From positions 417,206,557-417,270,556 of the forward strand of contig CM077115.1 in assembly GCA_039619475.1 (NCBI GenBank): a stretch of 64,000 nucleotides of DNA. Reading direction: 5' to 3'. Positions 1 to 11,633 of the stretch are shown here, piece by piece (the first letter of the stretch is position 1; every line of letters starts with the position of its first letter). Origin of the DNA: Icerya purchasi (lineage: Eukaryota > Arthropoda > Insecta > Hemiptera > Monophlebidae). The translations under genes were made by a program, and so were the position numbers. The notes below the pieces were generated by a model. That model saw only the letters and a program-made list of their open reading frames with translations. It was not told the DNA's origin and searched no databases.

Positions 1-837
1 AAATGGTTGAGGAATGAATCAAGGCGACCAGCGGAACCGATGAGATCTAGTTATTAAGCGTTTAATGGATCCTTTCGCTTGCGATCAGGTTCTCGCTCAC
101 GCCATCACTCAACACGACCTACTTATCAAAACATTTTTATTTATTTATTTATTTTCTTATTTTATTTTTTATGTGTAATGTTACATTAATTAAATATGTT
201 TTCCTATAAACTGAGAAATCTTAATACGGTAATTCTGTAATGCAAGATTGCACTTAAATATTGTACATAATAAAACAGAAACAACACAATTGGCAGAAAT
301 TGTTATTTATAAAATCTTACAACATCAATAATATATTTTGTAATGACAAACTACCGAAATGTTTTTCATTCACGTAAAAATTTCAAATGCGCATTGATGA
401 TATACACGCGATGCTTCAAGGACCGGATTGCCTGTCCGATCGGGGATTGGCGGATCGTTTTAATCGTTACTTACCTGTGGAATATTTTGCGCACGATACC
501 GTCGAAATTGTCACTCACTTCTCGAATATATCGACTTATCTACAATCGATATAGTATTTTGAAAAACCAGACGAGGACGCAACCGTTTTTAGTGCAAGCG
601 CTAAGTCCATACATCACTTTTATTCTTTTTTGATACTTAACTCGGTGAGAAGATAAACAGCATTTCCGTTAATTTCTGATGACGTAAATGCTCAATTATT
701 AACATCGCAGTAGACCCGAATTATTTGCCAGGGAAAAAGTATATAAACTGGCTTAGTATAAAGAATTTAGCGATCAAAGGACAAATGCTTTTCTAAAATA
801 AATAACTAGCAACAAAAATTGCAGAAAGTGAACGTTA
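1..837. other. AT-rich DNA, no gene recognised
   Basis: I see no gene or transposon signature here. A short TTTA/TTTTA-type simple repeat lies near 134-170. A 96-codon open frame at 343-633 has no recognisable domain, signal or family resemblance and is treated as chance. Confidence 0.6.
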
Positions 838-839
838 TA

Positions 840-1476
840 CAGAGGGTGAGTCAAAACAACTGCAACCACTCTCCGTGTACGGAGTATGGACGTTATTCAA
901 ATAAAACATGAAGTTCATTCTTTTCTCGATAGCAAAACAAGCGCACAACAAGTGCCGTTGTAGCAATACGAACCGAGATACGGAACTGTATGTAAACAAA
1001 ATGTAATAATTAGCCTTACAGACTATAATATAATTGCGCGACGCTCATCAGTTGATAATCGAAACCACCGAACAAACATAATTCGTTATTGTGTTCGAAG
1101 GAAATTATTGCCGATGGACAACGTTCGAGAAGTCTCAACTGCATACGGTACGGAAAGTTTAAACAAGGTCACAATATTGCGATGATGGCATAAAGCGTTT
1201 ACCAATGGTAGTCGTGAAACACCCGTATTTTGGACCTTTTTTCGAAAAGTGTCCTGAAAGGATGCGTAAGTGTATTGCGAAGAACACTTTGAGAACGACG
1301 AATCAGACAGCGAATAAATGATTTTTTGTACGAAATTTCTTAGTCTACATGCGAACTCCGACTACACTTGAAAAATGAATGTATTTCACGTTTCACTCGT
1401 TTTTTGAACCCTATGCAATAACGTCCATACTTCGTACACGGAGAGCAGTTGCAGTTGTTTCGGCCCACCCCCTTTG
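840..1476. mobile_element. Mariner-like non-autonomous element (MITE) with TA target duplication
   Basis: Both ends carry a matching inverted repeat of about 55 bp. The left end begins CAGAGGGTGAGTCAAAACAA at 840. The right end, read in reverse, begins CAAAGGGGGTGGGCCGAAAC at 1476. Both continue into CTCTCCGTGTACG(G/A)AGTATGG. A TA dinucleotide flanks each side (838-839, 1477-1478), as expected for the IS630-Tc1-mariner superfamily. At 637 bp it is too short for a complete transposase gene. The interior (about 1078-1245, plus) keeps a piece reading like an N-terminal helix-turn-helix, ending in residues similar to TILRWHKAFTNGS, but broken by a stop. It is therefore a deletion derivative. The superfamily call rests on TIR and TSD; the subfamily is unknown. 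Confidence 0.82.
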
Positions 1477-1478
1477 TA

Positions 1479-3383
1479 TAAGTCACCGTTGGCCATGTAG
1501 TGCGGTAATTATTGCTTTTAGTACAAATCGGCTTGTTTAACCTGTGTACACCTTTCTCTGATCTGAGCGCCTAGTAATTTCGAGCTAATCACATGCCTTG
1601 CTGCATGTCTAGTCGGAAAATGGCGAAATGAGCACGGTATAAAGTGGAACGGTTGGACAGCAACAATTAGGGGAACTTTATTGTTGATAGTTTTGTCTTG
1701 TCGCATTTCATAGTTTTCTTTTGAAGATATTTCCCGTCGTCTGTTACACGACTTATTGACGAGGTTGGACGAAATTTGTCCAGTTCTAGGCCATTCAGCC
1801 CATTCGTTCCTGAACGAAAGACCTTCCGATTAGAGAAGTTTCCTATTCAACTCACGGCCGAGATGTTGTGCAGTTCGCGTACAGCTTAACGACATTTTCT
1901 AGGATGACATATTCGGCAAATCCCTCGGCGTTTCTCTGTCAACGGTAGAGGGCATAGTCTAACTTTCAGTCCTGCGGAGACTAGAGCGTGTTTTCGCAAG
2001 ACTCCGTGGTGGACACACGGGTTTTCTTACCGATGAGTTGACATCATAGACAGTCGATAAACTCTACTCACACAAAAACTCGTGTCCCGAGCAAGTTACG
2101 TTACATTGGGGACAAGACGTCGAACGATAAAAGATTTAGACAGTTGTCGAATGTAGTGGACTATCTGTATATTTATATAATTATGCACTCGGGGGATATC
2201 GGCGAGAGAAAAATGTAAACAAAAACAATATCATTTATTTGTACAACATAACATCAACTTAACTTAAGTACTGTTACAACATAAAAAGCGTTAACTTATT
2301 TATTACCGTACTACAAAATCCAAACTCTCATTATTTATCATTTATATTACAATTATACCATCGTCTAAATGAATGAGTTAGTATATTAAATGTTTTGTAT
2401 ACTTGACTATTTGAATGTATTAGACATTTAAAGTGAAATGATTTTCATTTAGCATTTTTTGAAATGTATTTAGTAATGTTGAAAAATATAAGAAATATTT
2501 TTTTTTTTTATTTACATATAAATTATATATAAAATAAAAATTACGCGCGTAGGAAAATATCAAGCCGCGTACAAAAACTTTAAAAACGTTTTCGATCGCA
2601 GCTCACCAAAACGCCTCAAGAGGAAATGTACATACATATATCACATTAGACTGTTTTACTATATCGGTATATTTTTAATAATTTTAGCGCGTTCACCCTA
2701 ATCTTCTTCAGCAAGGTTACCAAAAAAAAAACTGGACTTGAAGGTTTTTTTTTTTTTTTTTCTTTTTTGGGTGCGATAGCAATCATCTTACACCATAAAG
2801 CAGTATGGGGGGCAGAAATTCTATATTTAGATAGAAATAGTAAGATATAAGCTAACAATTTCTATATTGTAACATAAAGTAGTACATAAGTTGATGTTAT
2901 ATTAAACAAATAAATAATATAATTATGTTGGGAACCCACAGACGGGCTAGTGCAAAAAGTAAAAAAAAAAAATGGCCACGGATAGATGATACAAAAAAAA
3001 AAAAAAACGTCCAAGTTAAAGAAAATGATGGACAAAAAAGAGAATGACAAGGTATACGAAGCACAGTATACAGAGCAGGAACGTCAAGTTTGTGAGTAAA
3101 ATGTAAAGTGTTCATTTCAAAAAGAATATAGTTAAAATTTCACAGAAAGCCACACATCGTTCGAAGAGGGCAAAACAGAGATGTTAGGGAAAACCGAAAA
3201 CGAGAAGAAGGTAACGATGAATGGTTAAGACGCAAGCGAATAATGGAAACGATGGCAGGACGCCGAAGTATTAAGGGGAAATTAAGGAACCAGCGAGCAG
3301 ATGCACAAAAAGTACAAGCTGACCAAATAAAAAATCCGTTCTGGATAAACGCAAGAAGGTTTGAGAAATTATAATAGCTACGA
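1479..3383. other. AT-rich DNA, mostly without features
   Basis: No gene is recognisable. Long homopolymers occur at about 2500-2510 (T), 2746-2768 (T) and 2992-3006 (A). The only possible coding echo is a degenerate helix-turn-helix-like stretch at 1925-2045, listed separately. Confidence 0.5.
1925..2045 (+). pseudogene. Possible helix-turn-helix remnant of a DDE transposase
   Basis: One plus-strand frame reads IFGKSLGVSLSTVEGIV, a stop, then RRLERVFARLRGGHTGFLTDE. The first part resembles the recognition-helix pattern of IS630/Tc1-type transposases (a GVS-STV-IV core). The second resembles the R-GG...LTDE linker that follows it in several families. No catalytic domain or terminal repeat was found nearby, so this may be chance. 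Confidence 0.22.
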
Positions 3384-3735
3384 CATCATCATCATCATAT
3401 TAAGTCCATTGTGCTACGTAAGGACGTGGTGGCATCATATTCATTTTACCGTTTCCTTCCATTATCCATTGCTACATGGAATGCTTCTAACAACTTGTGC
3501 CGAGTTAGTGTATTTACTTGATCAGCCCATCGTAGTGGGCACCTTCCTTTGTGACGTTTTCCTCGCACCTTGCCCTGTATAATGTTTCTTTCCATGGAAT
3601 TTATGTTCCTGACTATATGACACCGAAGTATCTAATCATATTCCGATTTATTTCCTGCAGGAGCCTGGTTTCTATCTTCAGCTCTTCTGAAATTGATTTG
3701 TAGCTACGGCACAACATCACAAAATGCCGAAAGCA
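3384..3735 (-). mobile_element. RTE-like LINE 3' fragment
   Basis: Read on the minus strand, the sequence gives the conserved end of an RTE-type reverse transcriptase polyprotein, though it shifts frame. In order: a stretch like SISEELKIETRLLQEINRNM, then IRYFG, then a segment of the GK(V)-GKR-KGR-P-RW-DQ type (GKVRGKRHKGRCPLRWADQV) and an L-EA helix. It ends in a CAT/ATG trinucleotide tail at 3384-3398 ((CAT)5 on plus). Short ATG/GAT repeat tails instead of poly-A are common in RTE LINEs. Only the last 350 bp remain, so it is a 5'-truncated dead copy. Related fragments lie at 14815-15057 and 46365-47125. Confidence 0.68.
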
Positions 3736-6424
3736 CCGTTAAAAAATGAATAATAAATGAGTATCTCGTGGAAGATCATGGCTTTACATACGGATTGAGG
3801 CCACAGGAAAAACCAATAGTGAGAGAGCTACAATAAAGCCGTGTACGACTGCAGAAGAGAAGAAATCGTCGGCCAAATCTTATCACTGGGGCTCACAGCA
3901 ATTCGCGAATTTCTTATCAATTCGAACAGTTCACGCAGAAAGGTTTAATAAAACACGCTGATGATAACTATAATCAGCGGCGGCCTTTTAACATGTGTAA
4001 GCAACCAAGATGACGTAATTGTTGAAATTTATGCAGCCATATTCGATATCAGCGCGAGTTTTGTCGGGAGCTTCTAATGCAGCGAGCCGATTAATTACTT
4101 AGCGTCACCACTCTTTGTAGAAGAACGCTTGCTCGCTTAATTAAAGGCACTCTCTATGAAATGAGTGCTCTCTGAGGGGATACACGTGTGGGGGAGGGGC
4201 TTTGCGAGTTGCCTTATCCGGCACTCGCCATTAGCGTGTCCGTCTGTCCGCATGCGGCTACCTATCTTTTAAGCTAATACGGTGTAAACCACCAGCTTAA
4301 ATTTAGATTTAAACGGTGCCTCGGCGAACACGTAATAACTTCCGAAATCCGTTCGTAAGATGTGTGTTCGGTTTTTTTCCTTATTATCTATAGTTTTATA
4401 ATGACGGTAAGATACCGTTTTTACATATGATTGCTATCAAAACTAGAGACTCTTTGAAACTTCCAGTACCCGCTTTTAGTCGTAAGCGTGCACTCAGTTG
4501 CTGCAGCAACTTTTTCCGTTCCCGAACAAAATGTGCGGAGAAGTAAATTGAAATTTCACCTACGTGGCCTCTCTTGACATACTTGACTTTAGATATCAGG
4601 TGTATACGCATAATTGGATATCAATACAATTCTGTAAAATCTATGCCATCTCTGGTTTGACTGCCGAACATCTTAACTATACTAACCGCCCTACCTACTG
4701 TATTGAAATAAAACACGATTATTATTTGCACTCTCCTTACATGGTCCCTTTAAAGTGAAGTAAGTGTTAAAGGATAGCGGATATCGTGAGATTAAGCTCA
4801 TTTCGTAATGTATTAAGTCCAATGGATTTAAAGACACTGTGGGTTAGATCCTTTTTCTCAGCCATATTTACTCTGCCAGAAGACACTGTTTTGGTATAAT
4901 ATTCGATTTCATATTAGGTATATACATATATATATCACGGAGATAGCGACTTCAGTCCGCGAAAGGAAATTACGAAAAAAAAAATATTCTCGTAATAAAA
5001 TTTGCAAAACCATCGTAAAATCCATTCCAGCATATACGTACAACGCCCAAGTCGATAACGACACCGGTTAGAATTAAAATTTACGAGGATGCACCACTGA
5101 TGTCAATCTTATCCGAATAAATATCGATAGCAATTTTTCGAAATGAATAAAACTAGTACTTACTCCAAATAGCAATGAAAAAAACAAACAACAATAGGTT
5201 TACAATTTTAAATGTTTATTATTAAAAATAAAAATTCCTTTTCAGAAGTGATGTGACGAACACTTATCAGTTATATAAACCCAGAAAAAAAAAAAAATAA
5301 GGGAAATAGTTTTGTGCAAAATGAATTACCCAAACGCATCCCATGTCTATTTTTTACATTTTTCAGGATATTTTCGCGTGATTTATCATCACGACTTTGC
5401 CCACAAAAAGCACGTACAGTGTTTTTAGAATCCGCCTTCCGCTAGTAACTGAATCTGGAATTTATCGTGAGCTGATTGTATGTCACGATCCCTGATAGAA
5501 AGGTACTGAATTTACGGCATATTTCACGAAGCCGGGCTACAATCCAGGCGCCTAATCGAGCGGCTGAAGATCCGATTTTTTGAACAACCAATCAGAATCA
5601 ATCTCGATCAATGGCGTCGCTATATTCTACGATATTTTAAAACTCCGATTTTAGCTAAACGTTGTAAGTGAAAATATTGTTCAATTACAACTTTTTTAAA
5701 AATTATTTCGCGTCAGTTATTATGTAATAAACTTTTATTCGAGACCACGCGAGAAAAAATTAAAATGTATGAAATTTGTGAAATAAAATGCCCACGGTGT
5801 GGCTCATTATAATCCCAAAAAAGAGAATCATTCCGGAAACATTTAACGGAAACGATTCTTATTGAAAGAGAAGTAATTCTAGCGGTATTAATATTCGTTA
5901 GTATTTTGCTAAAGTGTATAAAGTGTATAAAGTGTATAAAAAGAGAAGAGAACACATCGAATTATATTACCGTTAATATATTCCGGTTTGAAGATTCAGC
6001 TTCATATAAACACCGATAAGTTGACTTATTCCCTATCGATGCTTGATGTACCTGCAGCAAAGTCGAAATAGTTTTTCATATATTTTACCGCCTTCGCCTA
6101 ACTGAATATCGAACATTTTTGGTTGTTTCATATGTGCCAAAGCGACCCCAAATGCAGCTCGTTTTTTACGGAGGCCAAAAAAGAAACTTTTATATTTCAT
6201 TCGGTATATTTTAAAAAATAAAACGTGTTTCTTTATGTTATTTAAATATGTGCAAGAGTTTTAAATTTCTGTCAAACTGGGATAAAGTCGAATAAACACC
6301 ATATAAGATTAAACGCCTTACAAAAAAAAAACCAGCAGATAAACAATGCTAAATACTGTCTTCTTTTGTTTTTAATAAAATCGTATATTTCTTACAACTA
6401 TTATTATAATCTTAAGACCCGTCA
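3736..6424. other. AT-rich DNA, no gene recognised
   Basis: No coding or transposon structure was identified. A 9-bp unit (AAGTGTATA) is repeated three times at about 5911-5940. Short A-runs occur near 4976 and 5286. The ORFs in this stretch are short and lack domains. Confidence 0.5.
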
Positions 6425-7446
6425 AGTTTAAGCTTGTCCGTTCCATTATTGTCATTTCCTCCAATCACCTTTCCTCCAAATTTTCGATTATATCTGACTC
6501 CATGATCGACCTCCAATTTGTTTTCTCCTACCTGATCATTTATGTAATTTTATAATTCTCCATATGCGCTCGTTTAACCGCGTTCTTTCTTCCTTTCATT
6601 TTATTCAAATTGATTTGATGTGAATTCATTGTCATTCGGGAATTTTTGGTAATGCAGCAGCTGATTCTTTGGTACTCGGGTAGCTGCTGCTTCTCGCTTC
6701 TTTTCTTAAGAAAAATCCTATCCTCTAATCTCCTTCCGCTGTGTAAAAGTTTTCATCTCAGACTATTGGATGTGTACATTTCCTCTTTCTCTAGCAACTG
6801 TTCCTTTTTTTTTTATCCCCCTGTTCAACCTAGTTTTCTTGTTAACCCATGGGGTTCTCTTTGTTTCCTTCACTTCGTCGTTCTGTTGTTACCTCTGTTA
6901 TTCGTCTGCGTTCTTAAGCTATGCTCTCTTACCTTTCTCATGTTTTCATTTTTCGTCGGTTGCCTCTTCATATTCTCCACTCAAAGGAAGAACATGTTTG
7001 CGATGCGGACCATGTGTTTATTAAGTGATCATCTCTTTCTATTAAGCGTTCTCTTTTCTATTCTAGTTTGCTACGACTTGGTCTTCCTACTCCATATTGC
7101 TACGACTTGGTCTTCCTACTCCATATTGCTACGACTTGGTCTTCCTACTCCATATTGCTACGACTTTGTCTTCCTACTCCATATTACTACGACTTGGTCT
7201 TCCTACTCCATATTGCTACGACTTGGTCTTCCTACTCCATATTGCTACAACTTGGTCTTCCTACTCCATATTGCTACTCCATATATATCCTATCTTTTCT
7301 CTCTCCACACATTATTCCCATAATGTATTGATCACTTTCTCCTAATGCCATTTGATATCGTATGAAGATATAATTGTCTCCTTCCTATTCTAATTGTTTC
7401 TGGGTAAAGATCCCCGGTTGACGAGCCCAAAAAAAATTAAAAAAAG
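6425..7446 (+). mobile_element. LINE A copy 1: 3' end (RNase H to C-terminal Cys/His region, then 3' tail)
   Basis: This is a 5'-truncated copy of an RNase H-bearing, I/Jockey-like LINE. Around 6440-6510 a frame reads SIIVISSNHLSSKFSIISDS, matching the SDS strand of LINE RNase H. At 6632-6668 it reads HSGIFGNAAADS, the closing (S)H-GI-GN-A-DS motif of the same domain. At about 6985-7095 it reads CDADHVFIK, SLSIKRSLFYSSLLRLGLPTPY, the end of the C-terminal Cys/His region shared with the copies at 8679, 15621, 19915 and 28898. It ends GGTTGACGAGCCC plus poly-A at about 7429-7446. Frameshifts and stops break the reading. A 29-bp unit near the coding end is tandemly expanded here (7070-7272) but single in the copy at 19915-20678. 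Confidence 0.75.
7070..7272 (+). repeat. 29-bp minisatellite (7 copies) expanded inside LINE A coding end
   Basis: Seven head-to-tail copies of a 29-bp unit beginning GCTACGACTTGGTCTTCCTA start at 7070, 7099, 7128, 7157, 7186, 7215 and 7244. A partial unit (GCTACTCCATAT) begins at 7273. Copies differ by one or two bases (GACTTTG at 7157, ACTACG at 7186, CTACAACTT at 7244). The unit is the LINE A segment encoding LRLGLPTPY, present once at about 20475. Because 29 is not a multiple of three, each copy shifts frame, so all three plus frames stay open and read the same periodic peptides. Confidence 0.95.
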
Positions 7447-8483
7447 AAGAAGCCTCGTCGACGGATTTATTATTCTACATCTAATTTTACCATTTTTACA
7501 TTATACGAGTGTTTGAAATTAAGCATATCATCCATTCGTTAACATATTCAGTTTTTTTTTCCTTCTTCTTTAACTTTATTATTTTATTTATATTTTCTTC
7601 TATCTGTGTAAGTATTTTTTTAATTCTTCTTTCACTTTCCCTTCTGTTTTTATTATTTCTCCCGATATTTAATATTGCTAATTTTGTGTACAGTTATTAA
7701 AAAGAAAATGCGTAGAGACATTTTTTTATGGATGTTTGTAAATTCGTTAAATTTCATATGAACATAAAGATGGAAAAACAGACTGGCGCTTGACCGGGGG
7801 GGGATATTGGATACGTAAATATTTGAACTAAAATCCGGTGGTTTTAAAATATCGTAAAAACGTACAATATGACGTCATTAACGGAGATTTATCTTAATTG
7901 GCGGTTAAAATTGTAACTCTAGACCCTAGTGCACCGTTTTTTTTTTCCTTTTCTAGACTGGGGTCACATATGGGCATTAACCTAGCGTGAAAGGGATTTT
8001 TCGACATTCACAGAAAATCCTACACCGGAACGGTGCACAATTGCCTAATGCTTCGCAGCTGACTTCTGATTTAAAGTTAAATCCAAAGACCGATAGACTC
8101 GAAAGTAAATTCTTGAAAATGTGACGCACGTCTTCAGTGCCTATTTCTATCGAGCAGTTTCTGGTTAATCTGTGTATACGATTTTCGTAATTTCATTAAA
8201 ACGGATATCCAGTAAAAAATTACGTCGCACGTAATAAATTTATGCCGGTATTGCAGCGAGAAACGTGATATATATGAAGTACGGAATGTGAAATGCAATT
8301 TTACCTTTCGACTGTGTCTATTGCAGCGAATTTGCCGAGTGAGAAGTTCTAGTGTCTATAATTAAATTGATGAACTATTCGATTTTTTTTTTTTTTCATA
8401 ATCGTTGATTAATAATTTTAGTTTCATTTTTCATGCGAGCGATAGTTTTCTCTTTATTATCTACAAATTACGGAATAATTAAA
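7447..8483. other. AT-rich DNA, no gene recognised
   Basis: No gene or repeat family was identified. T-rich sequence dominates at 7550-7690. A run of G occurs at 7796-7803. Nothing else stands out. Confidence 0.5.
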
Positions 8484-8560
8484 TTTTTTTTTTTTTTTTT
8501 TATAACCCCCCTTTGGGCATGTCTCTAAAGGATCTTCGCCCAGAAACGAAACGAGGGAGA
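8484..8560 (-). mobile_element. Short LINE-like 3' tail (minus strand)
   Basis: A T18 run at 8484-8501 is followed by sequence that reads, in reverse complement, GTTTCTGGGCGAAGATCC...ATGCCCAAAG and then poly-A. This resembles the last bases of LINE A copy 1 (GTTTCTGGGTAAAGATCC at about 7396) and suggests a tiny, severely truncated insertion of a related element. Confidence 0.4.
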
Positions 8561-8678
8561 AGGGTCAGTTAAATGTAGATTCGATCAGCTATTGATAAAT
8601 TGTTGAAAAACATTTGTTATTAGATTTGTTTATGGATTTCTAACTGATTAGGAATTTTTGCTGCTGCAAACGCAAATA

Positions 8679-9865
8679 TTTTTTTTTTTTTTTTGGGATC
8701 GCCAGTCGAGGACATTACCCAACATAATTTTGTGTTAGTGAGAAAGAGCGAGAAACTAATTAAAATTGAATATTACTGGAAATAGAAGATATGAAGGACG
8801 CTATAATAGCAATGATTGCCGGAGATGGAAAGGAAAGAATAAAGGAAGCACTGTATGGAGTAGGCAAACCGAGTTTCAGGAGTTGACTATAGAAGTGAGA
8901 ACGTTCTGTAGATATAGACGCGCATTCAAAGAAGATGTGATTTGTGTCACAGATTAGATCGGAATCATCCGGATGGAAGGAACAAAAAGGAGAAGAGGAC
9001 ATAGAAAAGCGAAAAGAAGATGCCGGAAGACGACTATGATCTAGACGAAGCCTGCAAATGGAAGAGATAAGAAAGCGCGAAAGATGAGGGAAGTCAAGGT
9101 ACCAAGGGTACGGAGGAGGATGGGTTTGGATGCTAAGGTAGAAGGATTCAGGATTCGAGAATAAAAGAGGATAAATATCGTGCCATCGTTTACGATGGAA
9201 ATTCCTGGAAAGAATGTTTAGATTGCAAGAAGAAAATTTGGGTAGAAATTGACCAGTCTGAATGGCAGATCGAGCTAATGAATCCACCAATTCATTGCCC
9301 TCAATGCCAACATGACTGGGTGTCTATAAGAAATCGATTTGAATGGAACGAACGCTATACAATCTAGTGACAAGAGAGCGAATCAGGAGAATTATAAAAT
9401 CTGTGGAATGTTGAGGAAGAGGAGAGGCGATAGACAGTAGAACACCTTTTGAATCCGAGACTATCAGAAATTTATTGGAGCCGTTGTTGGAAGAAATGTA
9501 TTGGATAGCACGAAGGATTGCAGAGGACTCCGCGGTAAATATGGAGCAGAAGGAAGGCAGTTTATAAGATTCAAAATAGTTAAGTGATGGGATCAAAAAG
9601 GCAGTTCCCGTACCGACCGTTGTCTTGGAGCCGTCAGTAAAGATAACAGTCTGTGAAGGAAATAAGGATTGCATGACGTGGTTATATTCCTGTCGGACTA
9701 CATGAGCCGGTAGGTTCTTGTGAAAGGCGGAAAGAGAGTATATCTTAGGCGTACAAAGGAAATTGGAATAATTAAGCGTGAAGTAAGGGAACTTGTTATA
9801 AGAAAAAACGTAAGGAGCGAATTGATTAAGTCGTTTGGATATATGAGAAAGAATGAAATATAAAA
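8679..9865 (-). mobile_element. LINE A copy 2: RNase H and C-terminal region with poly-A tail
   Basis: This is a 5'-truncated insertion on the minus strand. The poly-A tail is the T16 run at 8679-8694, preceded in sense by GACTGGCGATCCC. Sense coding enters at about 9865 with LINE-like sequence, followed by RNase H and the C-terminal region (see the pseudogene entry). The same 3' end type, (T)GGCG(A/C)(T/G)CCC plus poly-A, is seen at 15621 and, more diverged, at 28898, which ties these copies into one family. Confidence 0.8.
8760..9865 (-). pseudogene. LINE A polyprotein C-terminus: RNase H plus Cys/His region
   Basis: The open reading is interrupted once by a TAG at 9324-9326; the frames either side are the same (9674-9327 and 9323-8760). 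RNase H landmarks, in order, are VIFTDGSKTTVGTGTAF (first Asp), FTAESSAILRAIQYI (Glu), FLIVSDSKGVLL (second Asp), then after the stop TPSHVGIEGNELVDSLARSA (last His/Asp region). The stop sits where relatives usually carry Trp before PSH. The remaining 170 residues contain a candidate Cys/His element (FCSFH, ICDTNHIFFEC) and end LLKLGLPTPY and a hydrophobic tail. RNase H cleaves RNA in RNA-DNA hybrids during LINE target-primed reverse transcription. All catalytic positions are present, so decay is recent or mild, but RT and endonuclease are missing. Confidence 0.82.
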
Positions 9866-10220
9866 TTAGTGATTATAAAGTTCGTTTCGAGTCATTTAGC
9901 GTTCCCACCGCGATAGTGTCGTAATAGTCCCGGCAGTTGCACGCAACATACATAAAAAAAAAAAGTAAATAAACTGAACACAAAGAAGGAAAACTGTATT
10001 AAAAGCAATCCTGGCACACCTAAAACTTCACCTTAAAAACAGCACGACAAATAGTAGCTTAAATAAATACGCATATTAATTTTTAAAAGATAATGAAATT
10101 GTCATATAAAATGGAAAATACGGTAAAAAGGTGAAAAGGTGAAAAACTCGGCCAAAAACGAAAACGAAAATTAACAAATCGTGGTTGATCTGAAACTGTA
10201 ACAATGAATAGAGGGACATC
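9866..10220. other. No gene recognised
   Basis: Unassigned sequence between the truncated 5' end of the LINE A copy and the iterated motif that starts at 10221. No domain or repeat was seen. Confidence 0.4.
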
Positions 10221-10319
10221 CGAATTGCGCACCAACACTTCACACGGTGACAAGTCGGACTCGAATTGCGCACCGACCACCCGAAATAGCCTGCCCGCTG
10301 AGAACTCGAATTGCGCACC
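10221..10319 (+). repeat. Iterated CGAATTGCGCACC motif, three direct copies
   Basis: The 13-mer CGAATTGCGCACC occurs exactly at 10221-10233, 10262-10274 and 10307-10319 (spacings of 41 and 45 bp). Twelve of its bases recur inverted at 11267-11278 (GTGCGCAATTCG). Regularly iterated motifs with an inverted partner about 1 kb away are typical of subterminal transposase-binding sites of DNA transposons, but I could not define outer termini or a target duplication, so the element type is open. Confidence 0.6.
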
Positions 10320-11602
10320 GCTTTAAAAAGAAAAAGAACTCCACGGATTTGATAAAATCGACGAAGGAATAATAAAATCAGTAGAAGTGTGTCGTTCTTT
10401 CAGTGACTTCCAAAATGCCTTATCGTATCTCGATGGGGGAGGGGTCGTTCGCTATTTGGAATGACATTTCGGTTGCTTAGAAAAAACCTCCTTAACGGTT
10501 TTTGTGAAAAATAGGCTATCATCATCCGGTTAGTAGTGCGGTTAGCTTGTTCTAAATATTTTTTAACAACCTCTAGGGATCGTACACATTTAATGAATGT
10601 TGCATAAAATAGAAATCATATAAAATAATGTAAATTACAATAATTTCTGAATATGTAGAATTTTTAGCGCACATTATATTTCATGAAAAGCTTGCGTGTT
10701 TCACATTAATACGAAATACGTTCAATATCAGATGATTAATTTACATAAAATACAATTGTGATGACCGTATGAAATTTTCGAGTAGTTCGACCAATTACGA
10801 GGCATCTATTATTATAATAACAGAAAGTTTAAAGAACATAAATGAAAAATAGACCGTTATATGTTAAATTAGCTCAAGCTAACTAGCAAATTGCAAAAGC
10901 CAGAATGAATTTTTAATGATTATAAATGAGAAGATCACAATATGTATCACAGTTATCTATCAAAAGTAGTGTATAATATTTGTTTCGTAAAGGAAAAATG
11001 AAAGTGGAAGTTTAAACAATTAATATACATATTTATAAAATTAACCTGGCGTATTCTGAAAAATATTTCTTAATAAACCGTCGTCGTTATAGAGGAAATA
11101 ATATTTTGTAATAGATAAATCGGTGTTATTGTTTTTCGTTGGCGGATTTTAAATATCATTTTTTAAGTATACAATGCGTAAAAATGTTGAAATTGAACAC
11201 TTAAATGTTATAAAGCGGCCATCAGTTTTGGAGTCCAACAAATATCATGGTCCCCCGGTGCCGTTTGTGCGCAATTCGAGTGTCGCCCTGAATAGATGGG
11301 TCACTTCAACACGGTGCGCCTGTTGTAATACATAACGCTTGATTCAGTAGTGCAGTACTGAGAACCTCACAAAAAAAAAAACAAAAAAACAACAAAAAAT
11401 CAAGAATCGCCTGTATGAGATTGTGTTTATTCATCAAAAAACTGGTTCTTTACTTATCGAAATTTTACATGCGATGTAATGAAATATTTTGAGACATCTT
11501 TTCCATTTTCGCGAGCTTCGTTTTTTGGGGTTTATTTTTCGTGCAACATCCGTTGTTTTATTTCGTTTTCCCGTTGAAACGATATTTTGTCGGACAGAGA
11601 AA

Positions 11603-11633
<31 letters not shown>

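Noticed and set aside
7070..7272. Regular 29-bp repeats that could suggest a CRISPR array
   Set aside because: Units are directly adjacent with no spacers, and lie inside a eukaryotic LINE. It is a minisatellite.
6646..7323. 225-codon open frame, with overlapping frames at 7068-7331 and 7097-7345
   Set aside because: They read off-frame LINE A sequence and the 29-bp minisatellite; periodicity keeps all frames open. Not genes.
9895..11330. A complete DNA transposon bounded by the CGAATTGCGCACC motif
   Set aside because: No outer terminal repeats or target duplication could be defined, so only the motif cluster is reported.
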